NCBI RefSeq assembly: GCF_947500125.1
Contig: NZ_CANMRA010000032.1
Location: 1 to 38,749 of the forward strand
DNA: 38,749 nt
Origin: an uncultured Kocuria sp.
GTDB taxonomy: Bacteria; Actinomycetota; Actinomycetes; Actinomycetales; Micrococcaceae
Reading direction: 5' to 3'
The first letter of the stretch is position 1, and every line of letters begins with the position of its first letter. A model generated the notes under the pieces. It made no database searches. It saw only the letters and a list, made by a program, of their open reading frames with translations, and was not told the DNA's origin. This document shows positions 17,014 through 26,200 of the stretch, one piece after another. The position numbers and the translations under genes were made by a program.

Positions 17014-17048
17014 AGACCCCCGCACCTCGGATCGAGGTGCGGGGGTCT
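17014..17048. terminator. Bidirectional terminator (16-bp perfect stem)
   Basis: AGACCCCCGCACCTCG and its exact complement are separated by a 3-nt GAT loop, between the convergent M20 and MHS transporter genes. It can serve both strands. Confidence 0.85.
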
Positions 17049-17060
17049 CCAGGTGGAAGG

Positions 17061-18464
17061 TCAGGCCCGGGCCCGGGCGCGAATGATGTCCTGCGGCTTC
17101 GTCTCCGGGATCTCAGTGCCGCGCAGGGACGCGCCGACGGTCTCCTTCATGGTGCGGACCGCGATGAGCCCGACGACGCAGGCTGCCATCATGTAGAACG
17201 CCGGGACCAGCGGGGTGCCGGTGGCCTCGATGAGCGCTTCGTTGGCGAGCGGGGCGGTGCCGCCGAAGACGGCCGTGGCGAGGTTGTAGGTGATCGCGAA
17301 GCCGGCGTAGCGCACGTGGGTGGGGAACATGGCCGGGAAGGTCGCGGAGATGGTGGCCAGCTGCGGGATGTAGAGCAGACCGAGCACCGCGAACCCGAGA
17401 AGGGCCCACCAGAACCCGTTGGCCATGAGCATGTACATGGGGATGGCCAGCACGAACAGCCCGATCAGCGAGACGTACCACATGGGCTTGCGCCCCACCC
17501 GATCGGACAGGGCCCCGGCGAAGGGGATGACGAGCATCATCGCGAACTGTGCGACGAACATGATGGTCAGCACGGTCCGGGAGTCCATGCCGGTCTGGCC
17601 CTCCAGGTAGGTCGGCATGTAGCTCAGCAGGGTGTAGTTCACCACGTTGAGCGCGATCACCAGACCCGTCATCGTGAGCATGGGACGCCAGTACTGGGTG
17701 ATCAGGTCCTTGAGCGCCGTCCCGGCGGAGGACTCGGCGTGGCCGGCCTCCTCCAGCTCCAGGAAGATGGGCGAGTCCGCCAGCCGAGACCGGAGGTAGA
17801 GACCGACCAGGCCCATGGGTCCGGCGAGCAGGAACGGGATGCGCCAGCCCCACTCGCTCATGGCCTCGTTGCCCAGCACCACCTCACCCGACAGGACGAT
17901 GAGCGAGCCGAGGGCGAAGCCGCCCAGCGTGCCGAACTCCAGGAAACTGCCGAGGAAGCCGCGCTTCTTGTCCGGGGCGTATTCGGCCATGAAGGTCGCG
18001 GCGCCGCCGTACTCGCCACCGGTGGAGAAGCCCTGCACGGCGCGCAGCAGGATCAACAGGATCGGGGCCGCGATCCCGATGGTCTCCACCGAGGGGATCA
18101 GACCGATGCAGAAGGTGGCCCCGGCCATGAGGATGATTGTGAGCGCGAGGATGCGCTTGCGGCCGAGGCGGTCTCCGAGCGGTCCCCAGAACAGGCCGCC
18201 CAGGGGGCGGACCAGGAACGAGAATGCGAAGGTGCTCAGCGCCAGGATGGTGCCGTACTCGCCCGGGAAGAAGTTCTGGGTGATGTAGACGACCGACACG
18301 GCGTACACGCCGTAGTCGAACCACTCGGTGGCGTTGCCGATGGCGGAGGCTGCGACGGCGCGGTTGACCGTCTTGGCGTCCGGTTCGGGCCGTCCTGTTG
18401 CCGGGTTGCGGGGCAGGCCGTCCTGCCGGGCGCCGGAATGGCCAGGATCGTGGTGTGAATTCAT
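17061..18464 (-). CDS. MHS-family (ProP-like) metabolite:H+ symporter
   Basis: A 467-residue major facilitator protein with twelve predicted membrane segments. Typical MHS signatures are NATEWFDYGVYAVSVVYITQ in segment 1, RPLGGLFWGPLGDRLGRKR in loop 2-3, LLRAVQGFSTGGEYGGAATF in segment 4, and SDRVGRKPMW in loop 8-9. The family includes ProP (proline, betaine, ectoine), KgtP and ShiA. With a DoeA-like hydrolase in the same regulon, import of a zwitterionic solute is a reasonable inference. The ATG at 18464 has GGAGGA. Operator site 2 lies 86 bp upstream. Confidence 0.92.
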   Translation of the reverse strand: MNSHHDPGHSGARQDGLPRNPATGRPEPDAKTVNRAVAASAIGNATEWFDYGVYAVSVVYITQNFFPGEYGTILALSTFAFSFLVRPLGGLFWGPLGDRLGRKRILALTIILMAGATFCIGLIPSVETIGIAAPILLILLRAVQGFSTGGEYGGAATFMAEYAPDKKRGFLGSFLEFGTLGGFALGSLIVLSGEVVLGNEAMSEWGWRIPFLLAGPMGLVGLYLRSRLADSPIFLELEEAGHAESSAGTALKDLITQYWRPMLTMTGLVIALNVVNYTLLSYMPTYLEGQTGMDSRTVLTIMFVAQFAMMLVIPFAGALSDRVGRKPMWYVSLIGLFVLAIPMYMLMANGFWWALLGFAVLGLLYIPQLATISATFPAMFPTHVRYAGFAITYNLATAVFGGTAPLANEALIEATGTPLVPAFYMMAACVVGLIAVRTMKETVGASLRGTEIPETKPQDIIRARARA

Positions 18465-18549
18465 GGAATCCTCCAAGAGTGCGGATGGTGCACCGGCTGG
18501 CGCCCCGGTTGTGTTGGGCTTGCCTTGAACGGAACAGCCCGCGTGAATG

Positions 18550-18561
18550 ATGGTCAACAAT
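18550..18561. promoter_or_regulatory. Operator site 2 (ATGGTCAACAAT) upstream of the symporter
   Basis: An 11/12 match to ATTGT-NN-ACAAT. On the minus strand it reads ATTGTTGACCAT and contains the -35-like TTGACC oriented toward the symporter gene. Confidence 0.65.
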
Positions 18562-18687
18562 TCGTCAGGTGTCGTGGTGCTTTTGGTGCACCGGGGTCAG
18601 GGGTGCTTGCCCCCTCCCCTCGTGCGCGGCCGTGGTCGGATGCCGCGTGGTATCCGACGCAGTGGTGCTCCGGCACCAAGGCGGCCC

Positions 18688-20103
18688 TCAGCCACCGCTG
18701 ACCACCGCCCGCGCGGGCGGCTGGGTGCCCCAGGCGGTCGCCTGCTCGTATGCCTGGGCGGCGCGGAGCACCATCCGGTCCGCGTGCCGGGGCCCGATGA
18801 TCTGCAGTCCCGCGGGCAGGCCCGCCCCGGTGAGGCCGCAGGGCACGCTCACCGCCGGTTGCTGGGTCATGTTGAACGGGTAGGTGTACGGCGTCCAGCT
18901 GGTCCAGTTCGGGGAGTGCCAGCCCTCCGGCGCGTCCTGGCCCCGGGGGAAAGCGGGGATCGGCAGGGTGGGGGTCAGCAACAAGTCATAGGTTTCGTGG
19001 AAGCGCCCCATGGTCACGCCCAGGTCCATCCGCACAGCCGTGGCGTCCAGGAATTCGGAGGCGCTGATCTCGCCCTGCTCCTCGATGCTGCGGCGCAGCC
19101 CCGGGTCCACCTCGTCCATCGCGCCGGGACCGTAGCCCTCCAGGACCTTCGCGGCACCGGCGAACCACAGGGTGTGAAAGGCCTCGACCGGGTCCTGGAT
19201 ACCCGGGTCCACCTCCTCGACCACGGCCCCGAGCTCCACAAACCTTTCGGCGGCGCGGCGGACGAGCCGCTCGATCTCGGGATCGTTCTGCCCGAACCCC
19301 AGTGTGGGCGAAAAAGCGATGCGCAGGCCGCCGACCCCGCCCTCAAGCTCTTCCAGGAAGGACCAGGTGGGCGTCGGCAGGGCGGACCAGTCACGGGAGT
19401 CGAAGCCCGTGATGATGTCCAGCAGCAGGGCGGCATCAGCCACGGTGCGGGTCATGGGCCCGGCGTGGGCGAGCGTGCCGAAAGGACTGGCCGGAAACAT
19501 CGGAATGAGGCCGTAGGTGGGCTTGATCGCCACCGTGCCGGTGAAGGCGGCAGGGATCCGGACAGAGCCACCGCCGTCCGTTCCCACGGACCAGGGCCCC
19601 ATGCCCATACCCACGGCCGTGGCGCTGCCGCCGCTGGAACCCCCCGAGGTCAGGTCAGCGCCCCATGGGTTGCCGGTCGAGCCGTGGCGCAGGGAGTCGG
19701 TGACCCCTTTCCACGCGAACTCCGGGGTGGTGGTCTTGCCGAGGAGCACGGCACCGGTCTCGCGCAGCCGGGCCACACAGGGGGCGTCCTCCTCCCACGA
19801 CCGGTTCGCGTCGATGAGCCGGGTGCCGCGCAGCGTGGGCCAGCCCCGGGTGTAGAAGATGTCCTTGATGGACGTGGGGACCCCGTCGCCGGGACCCAGC
19901 GGCTCCCCCGCATGCCATCGCTTCTCCGATTCGGCGGCCGAGCGCAGGGCCTGCTCGTGGTCCACGGACACGAAGGCGTTCACTGCACCGTCCAGCTCAT
20001 AGATGGTCCGCAGCACGGCCCGCGTGGCCTCGACCGGGGAGAAGCTGCCCCGGCGGTAGCCGTCCAACAGCTCGAGCGCCGTGAGTTCCGTCAAATCAGT
20101 CAT
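18688..20103 (-). CDS. Amidase (amidase-signature family)
   Basis: A 471-residue Ser-cisSer-Lys amidase. The catalytic lysine is K80 in VPTSIKDIFYT, the glycine/serine-rich signature is GGSSGGS (154-160) carrying the cis-serine, and the nucleophile is S180 in VGTDGGGSVRIP, which is the usual spacing. It hydrolyses an amide to acid plus ammonia or an amine; the substrate is unknown. The ATG at 20103 has AAGGAAG upstream. It begins 10 bp after the stop of the small minus-strand ORF at 20114-20494, so both are probably co-transcribed from the promoter at operator site 3. Confidence 0.93.
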   Translation of the reverse strand: MTDLTELTALELLDGYRRGSFSPVEATRAVLRTIYELDGAVNAFVSVDHEQALRSAAESEKRWHAGEPLGPGDGVPTSIKDIFYTRGWPTLRGTRLIDANRSWEEDAPCVARLRETGAVLLGKTTTPEFAWKGVTDSLRHGSTGNPWGADLTSGGSSGGSATAVGMGMGPWSVGTDGGGSVRIPAAFTGTVAIKPTYGLIPMFPASPFGTLAHAGPMTRTVADAALLLDIITGFDSRDWSALPTPTWSFLEELEGGVGGLRIAFSPTLGFGQNDPEIERLVRRAAERFVELGAVVEEVDPGIQDPVEAFHTLWFAGAAKVLEGYGPGAMDEVDPGLRRSIEEQGEISASEFLDATAVRMDLGVTMGRFHETYDLLLTPTLPIPAFPRGQDAPEGWHSPNWTSWTPYTYPFNMTQQPAVSVPCGLTGAGLPAGLQIIGPRHADRMVLRAAQAYEQATAWGTQPPARAVVSGG

Positions 20104-20113
20104 GGTCTTCCTT

Positions 20114-20494
20114 CTAGGTCGAAGTCGGTCGAACGGGGACCACGATGGGGCCACTCCGGGTGGTCGCGGGAGTCTTTCCGCCCTGCGGAACGAAGAGCAA
20201 GGCATCCGAGACGACGTGGTCCGGGGGCGTCAGGTTGAGAGACCACGAGAGAGAAGGGAAGACCACGCCGGCCCGGATCACCGCCGCCCGCCAGGTCCCC
20301 GTGGCCGGGCCGGGTGTCCGCACGGCACGGGCATGCTCCTCCATGGCAGTCGCCGATGGGCCACAGCCCAGCAGTAGCGTCCTGAAATCGGCTGACTGCC
20401 CCCCCCCCCCGGACCTCGGCCGCACGGTCAGCAGTGAACGAGCGGTCCAGGATGGGCACATCGGGGAGCGCACTGGGAAACACGTGATCACCAT
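20114..20494 (-). CDS. Unknown small ORF with an internal 12-G run and apparent frame switch
   Basis: The frame ending at 20114 is open from an ATG at 20494 (126 residues). Before the G-run, however, coding character is better in another frame, which starts at a GTG at 20483 and gives PDVPILDRSFTADRAAEVR. After the run it is better in the 20114 frame (LLGCGPSATAMEEHARAVR, VVFPSLSWSLNLTPPDH). With 11 Gs instead of 12, the GTG frame would join the downstream frame and give 122 residues. It ends 10 bp before the amidase and starts just inside operator site 3. The family is not recognised. It may be phase-variable, a frameshifted pseudogene, or a sequencing error in the homopolymer. Confidence 0.45.
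   Translation of the reverse strand: MVITCFPVRSPMCPSWTARSLLTVRPRSGGGGQSADFRTLLLGCGPSATAMEEHARAVRTPGPATGTWRAAVIRAGVVFPSLSWSLNLTPPDHVVSDALLFVPQGGKTPATTRSGPIVVPVRPTST
20399..20410. repeat. Homopolymer of 12 C (12 G on the coding strand)
   Basis: An uninterrupted 12-base run inside the small ORF ahead of the amidase, the longest homopolymer noticed in the window. Runs of this length are prone to slippage. Confidence 0.9.
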
Positions 20495-20507
20495 CCCCCG
20501 TCGTACG

Positions 20508-20519
20508 ATTGTCTACAAG
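20508..20519. promoter_or_regulatory. Operator site 3 (ATTGTCTACAAG)
   Basis: An 11/12 match to ATTGT-NN-ACAAT. It lies just upstream of the minus-strand small ORF/amidase pair and also 42 bp upstream of a plus-strand ATG (20562) that has an AGGAGAAGG site, so it could serve either direction. Confidence 0.65.
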
Positions 20520-20523
20520 AAGC

Positions 20524-20819
20524 ATATGGTGTTGATGTGAGCTAGGCAACAAGGAGAAGGCATGAGGCGCGCCGCGGGGTGTGGGTCCGGCTCCGGAGCC
20601 GTTGAGGATAAGCCTGGAGACCGCTACCGCAGTCTCGATACCCTTCCTCCGCAGGGTTGCCCACAACTGGCACCCGGACGTGCGTATCGGAGCAGGTCAC
20701 AGGCGGTGGGCACGGGGAATGTCAAGGTGCCCAGCGGGTCATCAGAAGGCGCGGAGCACCGCAGGGGAAGCGAAATCGGGACATAGTGCAGCCCTCGCTC
20801 TAGTCCGCTTCGGGATATG
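20524..20819. other. Intergenic stretch with a possible decayed plus-strand gene
   Basis: A very good ribosome-binding site (AGGAGAAGG) precedes an ATG at 20562, but the 74-residue frame that follows has no recognisable motif. The frame beginning near 20581 looks more protein-like for a stretch (LETATAVSIPFLRRVAHNW). This could be the frameshifted remnant of a gene once controlled by operator site 3. No confident gene is called. Confidence 0.3.
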
Positions 20820-20831
20820 ATTGTGAACAAT
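20820..20831. promoter_or_regulatory. Operator site 4 (ATTGTGAACAAT) upstream of gntR
   Basis: A perfect match to ATTGT-NN-ACAAT, 38 bp upstream of the GntR regulator start. It suggests that the regulator controls its own gene. Confidence 0.8.
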
Positions 20832-20869
20832 ATTTTTGTCCAGCACGGTTACCTATGGTCGGAGGCACC

Positions 20870-21532
20870 ATGACCAGCCCCATACTTCAACCGGTGGTCC
20901 AGGAGACGACGCCTGCCCTCATCGCACGGCAATTGCGCCGGGCCATCGGCGAGGGCGACCTGGTGCCCGGTCAGCAACTGAACGAGGCCGAGCTCAGCCG
21001 CCGCCTGGGTGTGAGCCGCGGGCCCCTGCGGGAGGCCATGCAGCGACTCACCCAGGAGGGCCTGCTGGTCAGCATCAGGAACCGGGGCGTGTTCGTCATC
21101 GAGGTGACGGACGACGATGTGCGGGATATGTACCTGGCGCGCACCGCGGTGGAGCGAGCGGCCGCGATGCGAGCCATCCAGGTCGACGCTGAGCACGCGG
21201 GTGAACGACTCCTCGAGGTGGTGCGGACGATGACGGCTGCGGTCGCGCAGAATGACACGGACGCGCTCACCGAGGCGGACGTGAAGTTCCACGCGCTGCT
21301 CGTGGCCCTTGCCGGCAGTGCCCGGCTTTCCCGGATGCACACCACGCTCATGGTGGAGACCCGTATGTGCATCACCGCGCTGGAGAGCCGGTACAACTCC
21401 CACATCTTCCGGCTGGACGAGCACCGGGGCATCGCCGAGGCGATCGGACGATCTGACGTGGAGCGCGCCGATCGGCTGCTCCTGGACCACATGGAGGACG
21501 CCATCGGCCGCCTGAGTCCCTCCGAGGGCTGA
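20870..21532 (+). CDS. GntR-family regulator, FCD (FadR/VanR) subfamily
   Basis: A 220-residue regulator. The N-terminal winged helix (about 14-80) has LNEAELSRRLGVSRGPLREA and MQRLTQEGLLVSIRNRGVFV. The all-helical FCD domain keeps the metal/ligand set D137, H141 (DVKFH), H185 (DEHRG) and H207 (LLDHM). The ATG at 20870 is preferred over one at 20855 because GGAGG lies 5 nt before it. FCD regulators bind TTGT-N-ACAA-like palindromes, and a perfect ATTGT-NN-ACAAT lies in its own promoter. It is inferred to be the master repressor of the 13-33 kb cluster; the effector would be an organic or amino acid. Confidence 0.93.
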   Translation: MTSPILQPVVQETTPALIARQLRRAIGEGDLVPGQQLNEAELSRRLGVSRGPLREAMQRLTQEGLLVSIRNRGVFVIEVTDDDVRDMYLARTAVERAAAMRAIQVDAEHAGERLLEVVRTMTAAVAQNDTDALTEADVKFHALLVALAGSARLSRMHTTLMVETRMCITALESRYNSHIFRLDEHRGIAEAIGRSDVERADRLLLDHMEDAIGRLSPSEG

Positions 21533-21636
21533 CAGAAGAGCACCACTCACGTCCGGGACTCTCCGGAGCCGGTCCTGGTCCAGTCGACACCGACCGACCC
21601 ATCCGCCCGCCCCTGAGTCACCCACGGGTGGGCACC

Positions 21637-21664
21637 GGGCAGAGGGCAGAGGGCAGAGGGCAGA
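21637..21664 (+). repeat. Tandem heptamer GGGCAGA, four copies
   Basis: GGGCAGA is repeated four times head to tail in the 240-bp gap between the convergent gntR and aldehyde dehydrogenase genes. No function is apparent. Confidence 0.85.
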
Positions 21665-21695
21665 CGAGAACACATCCAGTCGTACCCGAAACGCA

Positions 21696-21740
21696 CGGGT
21701 GCTCCTTGCCCGGCCAGGACAGTCGGGCGAGGAGCACCCG
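21696..21740 (-). terminator. Terminator of the aminotransferase/dehydrogenase operon
   Basis: A 17-bp stem (CGGGTGCTCCTTGCCCG with its complement, one G-T wobble) and an 11-nt loop, 34 bp beyond the stop of the minus-strand aldehyde dehydrogenase gene. Confidence 0.8.
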
Positions 21741-21773
21741 CGCGTGCGGGGCCCGGCGCACCGGGCCGTTGCG

Positions 21774-23264
21774 TCAGCCGCGGGGAACGGCCATGTACTT
21801 GGTCTCGAGGAACTCCTCGATGCCGACGCGGCCGCCTTCGCGGCCGAGCCCGGAGGCCTTGATGCCGCCGAAGGGTGCCGCGGGGTTGGAGACGATGCCC
21901 GTGTTGAGCCCGAGCATGCCGACCTCGAGGGCGTCGCCCACCCGGAAGCCGCGGTCGATGTCTTGGGTGAAGAGGTAGCCCACCAGGCCCCACGGGGTGT
22001 CGTTGGCCATGCGGACGACCTCCTCCTCCGTGTCGAACGGGATCACGGGGGCCACGGGGCCGAAGATCTCCTCGTTCATGAGTTGCGCGGTGGGGTCCAC
22101 GTCGGACAGGACGGTCGGCGAGTAGAAGTATCCGGGCCCGTCCGGACGGGACCCGCCGCAGACGACCGTGGCGCCCTTGGACACCGCGTCGTCCACCAGC
22201 TCTTGCACCTTGGCCAGGGCCTTTTCCTCGACGAGGGGGCCGACGTCGGTGCCGTCCTGCGCGCCGTCGCCGACGGACAGCGAGCCCAGGCGCGCGGCCA
22301 GCCGCTGGGAGAACTCGTCCGCGACCGGGCGCTGGACGAACAGGCGGTTCGCGGCGGTGCAGGCCTCGCCCATGTTGCGCATCTTCGCGGCGACGGCGCC
22401 TTCCACGGCACGGTCCAGGTCCGCGTCCTCGAAGACGACGAACGGGGCGTTGCCGCCGAGCTCCATGGAGGAGCGCATCACGTGCTGGGCGGCCTGCTCG
22501 AGCAGGCGCACGCCCACCTCGGTGGAGCCGGTGAAGCTGATCTTCCGAGCGATACCGGAGGACATCCACGGGCCCACCACGGAGGAGGCCTTGGAGGTGC
22601 AGATGACGTTCAGCACGCCCTCGGGGAGGCCTGCCTCCACGAGGATGTCCACCAGGGCGAGGGAGGACAGCGGGGTGAGGTTGGCGGGCTTGAACACCAT
22701 GGTGCAGCCGGCGGCGATGGCGGGGCCGATCTTGCGGGTGCCCATCGCCAGCGGGAAGTTCCACGGCGTGACCAGCACACAGGGGCCCACCGGTTCCTTG
22801 GACACCAGGATGCGGTTCTTGCCGTCGCCGGTGGTGGTCTGGTCGCCGCCGATGCGCACGGCCTCCTCGGAGAACCAGCGGAAGAACTCGGCGGCGTAGG
22901 CGACCTCGCCCTTCGCCTCGGCGAAGGGTTTGCCCATCTCCGTGGTCATGATCAGGGCCAGTTCGTCCTGGCGGTCCATGATGATGTCGTAGGCGCGGCG
23001 CAGGATCTCGCTGCGCACCCGGGGAGGGGTCTTCGCCCAGTCCTTCTGCACACGGCCGGCCGTCTCGATGGCCCGCTGGGCGTCCTCGGGGCCGCCGTCG
23101 GCGACCGTGGCGATGACCTCTTCGGTGGCCGGGTTCACGACGTCGAAGCGCTTGCCGGAGGCGGCCTCGCACCACTGGCCGTCGATGAACAGGCCGGTAC
23201 TGACCTTGCCGACGGCGTCGAGGGCCTGCTGGGAGGTGCGGAAGGCGTTGACGTTGGTGGTCAT
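21774..23264 (-). CDS. gabD: NAD(P)-dependent succinate-semialdehyde-type aldehyde dehydrogenase
   Basis: A 496-residue aldehyde dehydrogenase. Catalytic residues are visible: N169 in VTPWNFPLAMGTRKIGPA, K192 in FKPANLTPLS, E268 in MELGGNAPFV, and C302 in GEACTAANR. The sequence is closest in pattern to succinate-semialdehyde dehydrogenases, a group that also contains DoeC-type aspartate-semialdehyde dehydrogenases. It is last in an operon with a class III aminotransferase and an FAD/Fe-S dehydrogenase, and its ATG overlaps the preceding stop by 4 bp. The operon logic is amine to semialdehyde (aminotransferase), then semialdehyde to acid (this enzyme). The precise aldehyde is not known. Confidence 0.9.
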   Translation of the reverse strand: MTTNVNAFRTSQQALDAVGKVSTGLFIDGQWCEAASGKRFDVVNPATEEVIATVADGGPEDAQRAIETAGRVQKDWAKTPPRVRSEILRRAYDIIMDRQDELALIMTTEMGKPFAEAKGEVAYAAEFFRWFSEEAVRIGGDQTTTGDGKNRILVSKEPVGPCVLVTPWNFPLAMGTRKIGPAIAAGCTMVFKPANLTPLSSLALVDILVEAGLPEGVLNVICTSKASSVVGPWMSSGIARKISFTGSTEVGVRLLEQAAQHVMRSSMELGGNAPFVVFEDADLDRAVEGAVAAKMRNMGEACTAANRLFVQRPVADEFSQRLAARLGSLSVGDGAQDGTDVGPLVEEKALAKVQELVDDAVSKGATVVCGGSRPDGPGYFYSPTVLSDVDPTAQLMNEEIFGPVAPVIPFDTEEEVVRMANDTPWGLVGYLFTQDIDRGFRVGDALEVGMLGLNTGIVSNPAAPFGGIKASGLGREGGRVGIEEFLETKYMAVPRG

Positions 23265-26200
23265 GGGGTGTCCTCTTTCTGGGTCGTGGAGCGGGTTCGG
23301 TCGGAGGCGGCCGGCTGCGGCGGGCCCGGGTCCAGGATCTGGGCCAGGTGCAGGCCCGGTCTGGTGGCGTCGAGTTGGTTGATCTGCATGGCGCAGGAGA
23401 AACCGTCGGTGAGCACGGCGGTCTCGGCCCCCGTGCCGCGCAGGGCCGGTGCCAGGGCGTTCTCGGCGACCTGCATGCTGACGTCGTAGTGCTGTTTCTC
23501 GAAGCCGAAGTTGCCGGCCACGCCGCAGCAGCCGGTGGCGTCGACCACGTCGGTTACGCCCGCGGCGGTGAGCGCGGCACGCTGGCCGGCCGCACCGAAC
23601 ACCGAGTATTCGTGGCAGTGGGTCTGCAGCACCACCTGCTCGGGCACGGGACGGGCCGGGGACGGGGTCCACCCGTCTGCGGCGCGCTCGGCCGTGTGCG
23701 CCGCGAAGCTGCGCACACGGGCGGCGACCCGCCGCGCCTGTTCCGTGGGGACGAGCTCGGGCAGGTCCTTGGCCAGGGCCGCGGCACAGCTGGGCTCCAC
23801 GACCACGATCGGGCGGTCCGTGCCGTCGTCGAGCGTCTCCGCGGCCCGGGCCAGCAGCTTCTTGGCGGTGCCCAGCTGGCCGGTGGAGATCCAGGTGAGT
23901 CCGCAGCAGGCATCAGCGGAGCACTCCACGGTCTCCCCGGAGTCGGCGAGCACGCGGGCGGCGGCACCGGCCACCTCGGGGCGGAAGCCCCGGGTGAAGG
24001 TGTCCACGAACAGCAGTGCGGTACCGGCGCCCGGCTGCTGCGCGCCGGCGGCCGTGACCTCCCGGCGCCACTCTCTCGCCCCGGCGAAGCGCGGCATGGT
24101 GCGCTTAGTGGTGAGCCCACCCACGACGGCGGCGACCTTGGCCAGGGGCGTGGCCAGTACCGCGTTGACCAGCGGGGCGATCCGCCCGGTGAGCTTGAGC
24201 CAGCGCGGCAGCCAGCCCAGGGAGAAGTGTGAGATCGGGCGGAGTCGGCCCTGGTAGTAGTGGTCGAAGAACTCAGACTTGTAGGTGGCCATGTCCACCC
24301 CGGCCGGGCAGTCGGTGGCGCAGGCCTTGCAGGACAGGCACAGGTCCAAGGCCTCCCGCACCTCCTCCGATCGCCAGCCCTTCTGCACGGTGGCCGCACC
24401 ACGGACCATGTCCTGGAGCACCCGCGCCCGGCCGCGGGTGGAGTCCTTCTCGTCCCGGGTGGCCCGGTAGCTGGGGCACATGACCCCGCCGGTGTCCGCA
24501 CGGCAGCGGCCCACCCCGATGCAGCCCTGGACGGCGTGCACCCACGGGTCGGTGCCCGCGCCATGGGCGGTGGCCGGGTCGTCGGTCTCCACCAGCGATC
24601 CGCCGCCGTGGCTGCCGACCGGGCGCAGATCGAAGCTCGTGCGCCACTCCCGCGCCGGGATGCCCTCCAGCGCCAGGTGGGCGTCCATCGGGTCCGGGGC
24701 CGTCATCGAGCCGGGGTTGAGGATCCCGGAGGGGTCCCACAGGCGGCGGTACCGGGCGAAGGCCGCGAGCACCGTCGGGGAGTACATGATCGGCAGCAGT
24801 TCCGAGCGGGCGCGCCCGTCCCCGTGCTCGCCGGACAGCGACCCGCCGTGGCGGACCACGAGCTCGGCGGCCTCACGGGTGAAGCGGCGGAAGACTTCCC
24901 GCCCGGCGTCGGTGCGCAGGTCGAAGGTGATGCGGATGTGCATGCACCCGGCGCCGAAGTGGCCGTACATCACCCCGTCCAGGTCGTGTTCGGCCATCAG
25001 CACGCGCAGGTCCGCGAGGTAGTCCGCGAGGTCCTCCGGGGCCACGGCGGAGTCCTCCCAACCGGGCCAGGACTCCCCGCCGCTGGCCAGCCGGGACGAC
25101 AAACCCGCCCCGTCCTCGCGCACGCGCCACAGCGAGGCTCGCTCCACGAGGTCGGGCACGGCCCGACCCTCCACGAGCCGGCCGTTCTCGGCCAGCCTCG
25201 TCAGCAGGCGGTCGGCCTCGGCGGCCACCGCCTCGGGCTCGGATCCGTCGAGATCCACGAACAACCAGGCCCGTCCGGCGGGCAGGCCCAGCACGGAGCC
25301 CGCCCCGCGCCGGAACCGCATGGTCTCCACGATGGCCTCGTCGGTGCCCTCCACCGCCGCCGGCGAGAACTCGAGGATGGTGGTGATGTCCCGTGCGGCC
25401 TCCACGACGTCCTCGTAGCCCAGGCACACCAGCAGCGCGCTGGCAGGTTTGGGCACGAGCTTCATCCGGGCGCGGACCACCACGGCGCAGGTGCCCTCCG
25501 AGCCCACCAGCGCGCGGGCCATGTTGAACTTCTTCTCCGGCAGCAGGTTCTCCAGGTGGTACCCGGAGACCTGCCGCTGGATCCGGCCGAGCTCGACGCG
25601 GAAGGCGGCGAGGTTCTCCCGCGCCAGCCGCGTCAGCGACTCCGTCAGCTCGGCCGCACGGGCGGCCGACGCGTCGTCGGACGGATCGGTGGCGCGCAGA
25701 CCCGTGGTGGTGGCCGTCAGCCGCGCGCCGTCGGTGGTGACAACGTCGATCTCCACCACGTGGTCGGAAGTGCGACCGTAGCGCACGGAGTGGTTGCCGC
25801 ACGCGTCGTTGCCAATGGCCCCGCCCACGGTCGCACGATTCTTCGAGGAGGGGTCCGGAGCGAAGGTGGAACGGTTGCCGGTGGCGCGCTCCACCTCCCG
25901 AGTGAGGTCCGACAGGACCACGCCCGGGTCCACGTCCACGGTGCCCGAGGCCTCGTCAATGCCGTGAATGCGGTTCAGGTAGCGGGAGAAATCCAGCACC
26001 ACCCCGGGGCCCACGGCGTTGCCGGCCATGGACGTGCCCCCGCCGCGACCGATCAGCGCAGTACCGGTCTCCCGGCAGGCCGCCACCGCGGCCAGCACCT
26101 CCTCCACGGTGCGCGGGAACACCACGGCCAGCGGGGGCACCCGATAGTTGGAGGCGTCATAGGCGTACTCGGCCAGCCGGCGCGGCGAGGAGTCCGCCGC

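Noticed and set aside
18547-20238. A 563-residue plus-strand frame over the amidase
   Set aside because: Antisense to an amidase with an intact catalytic triad; no ribosome-binding site or family signature.
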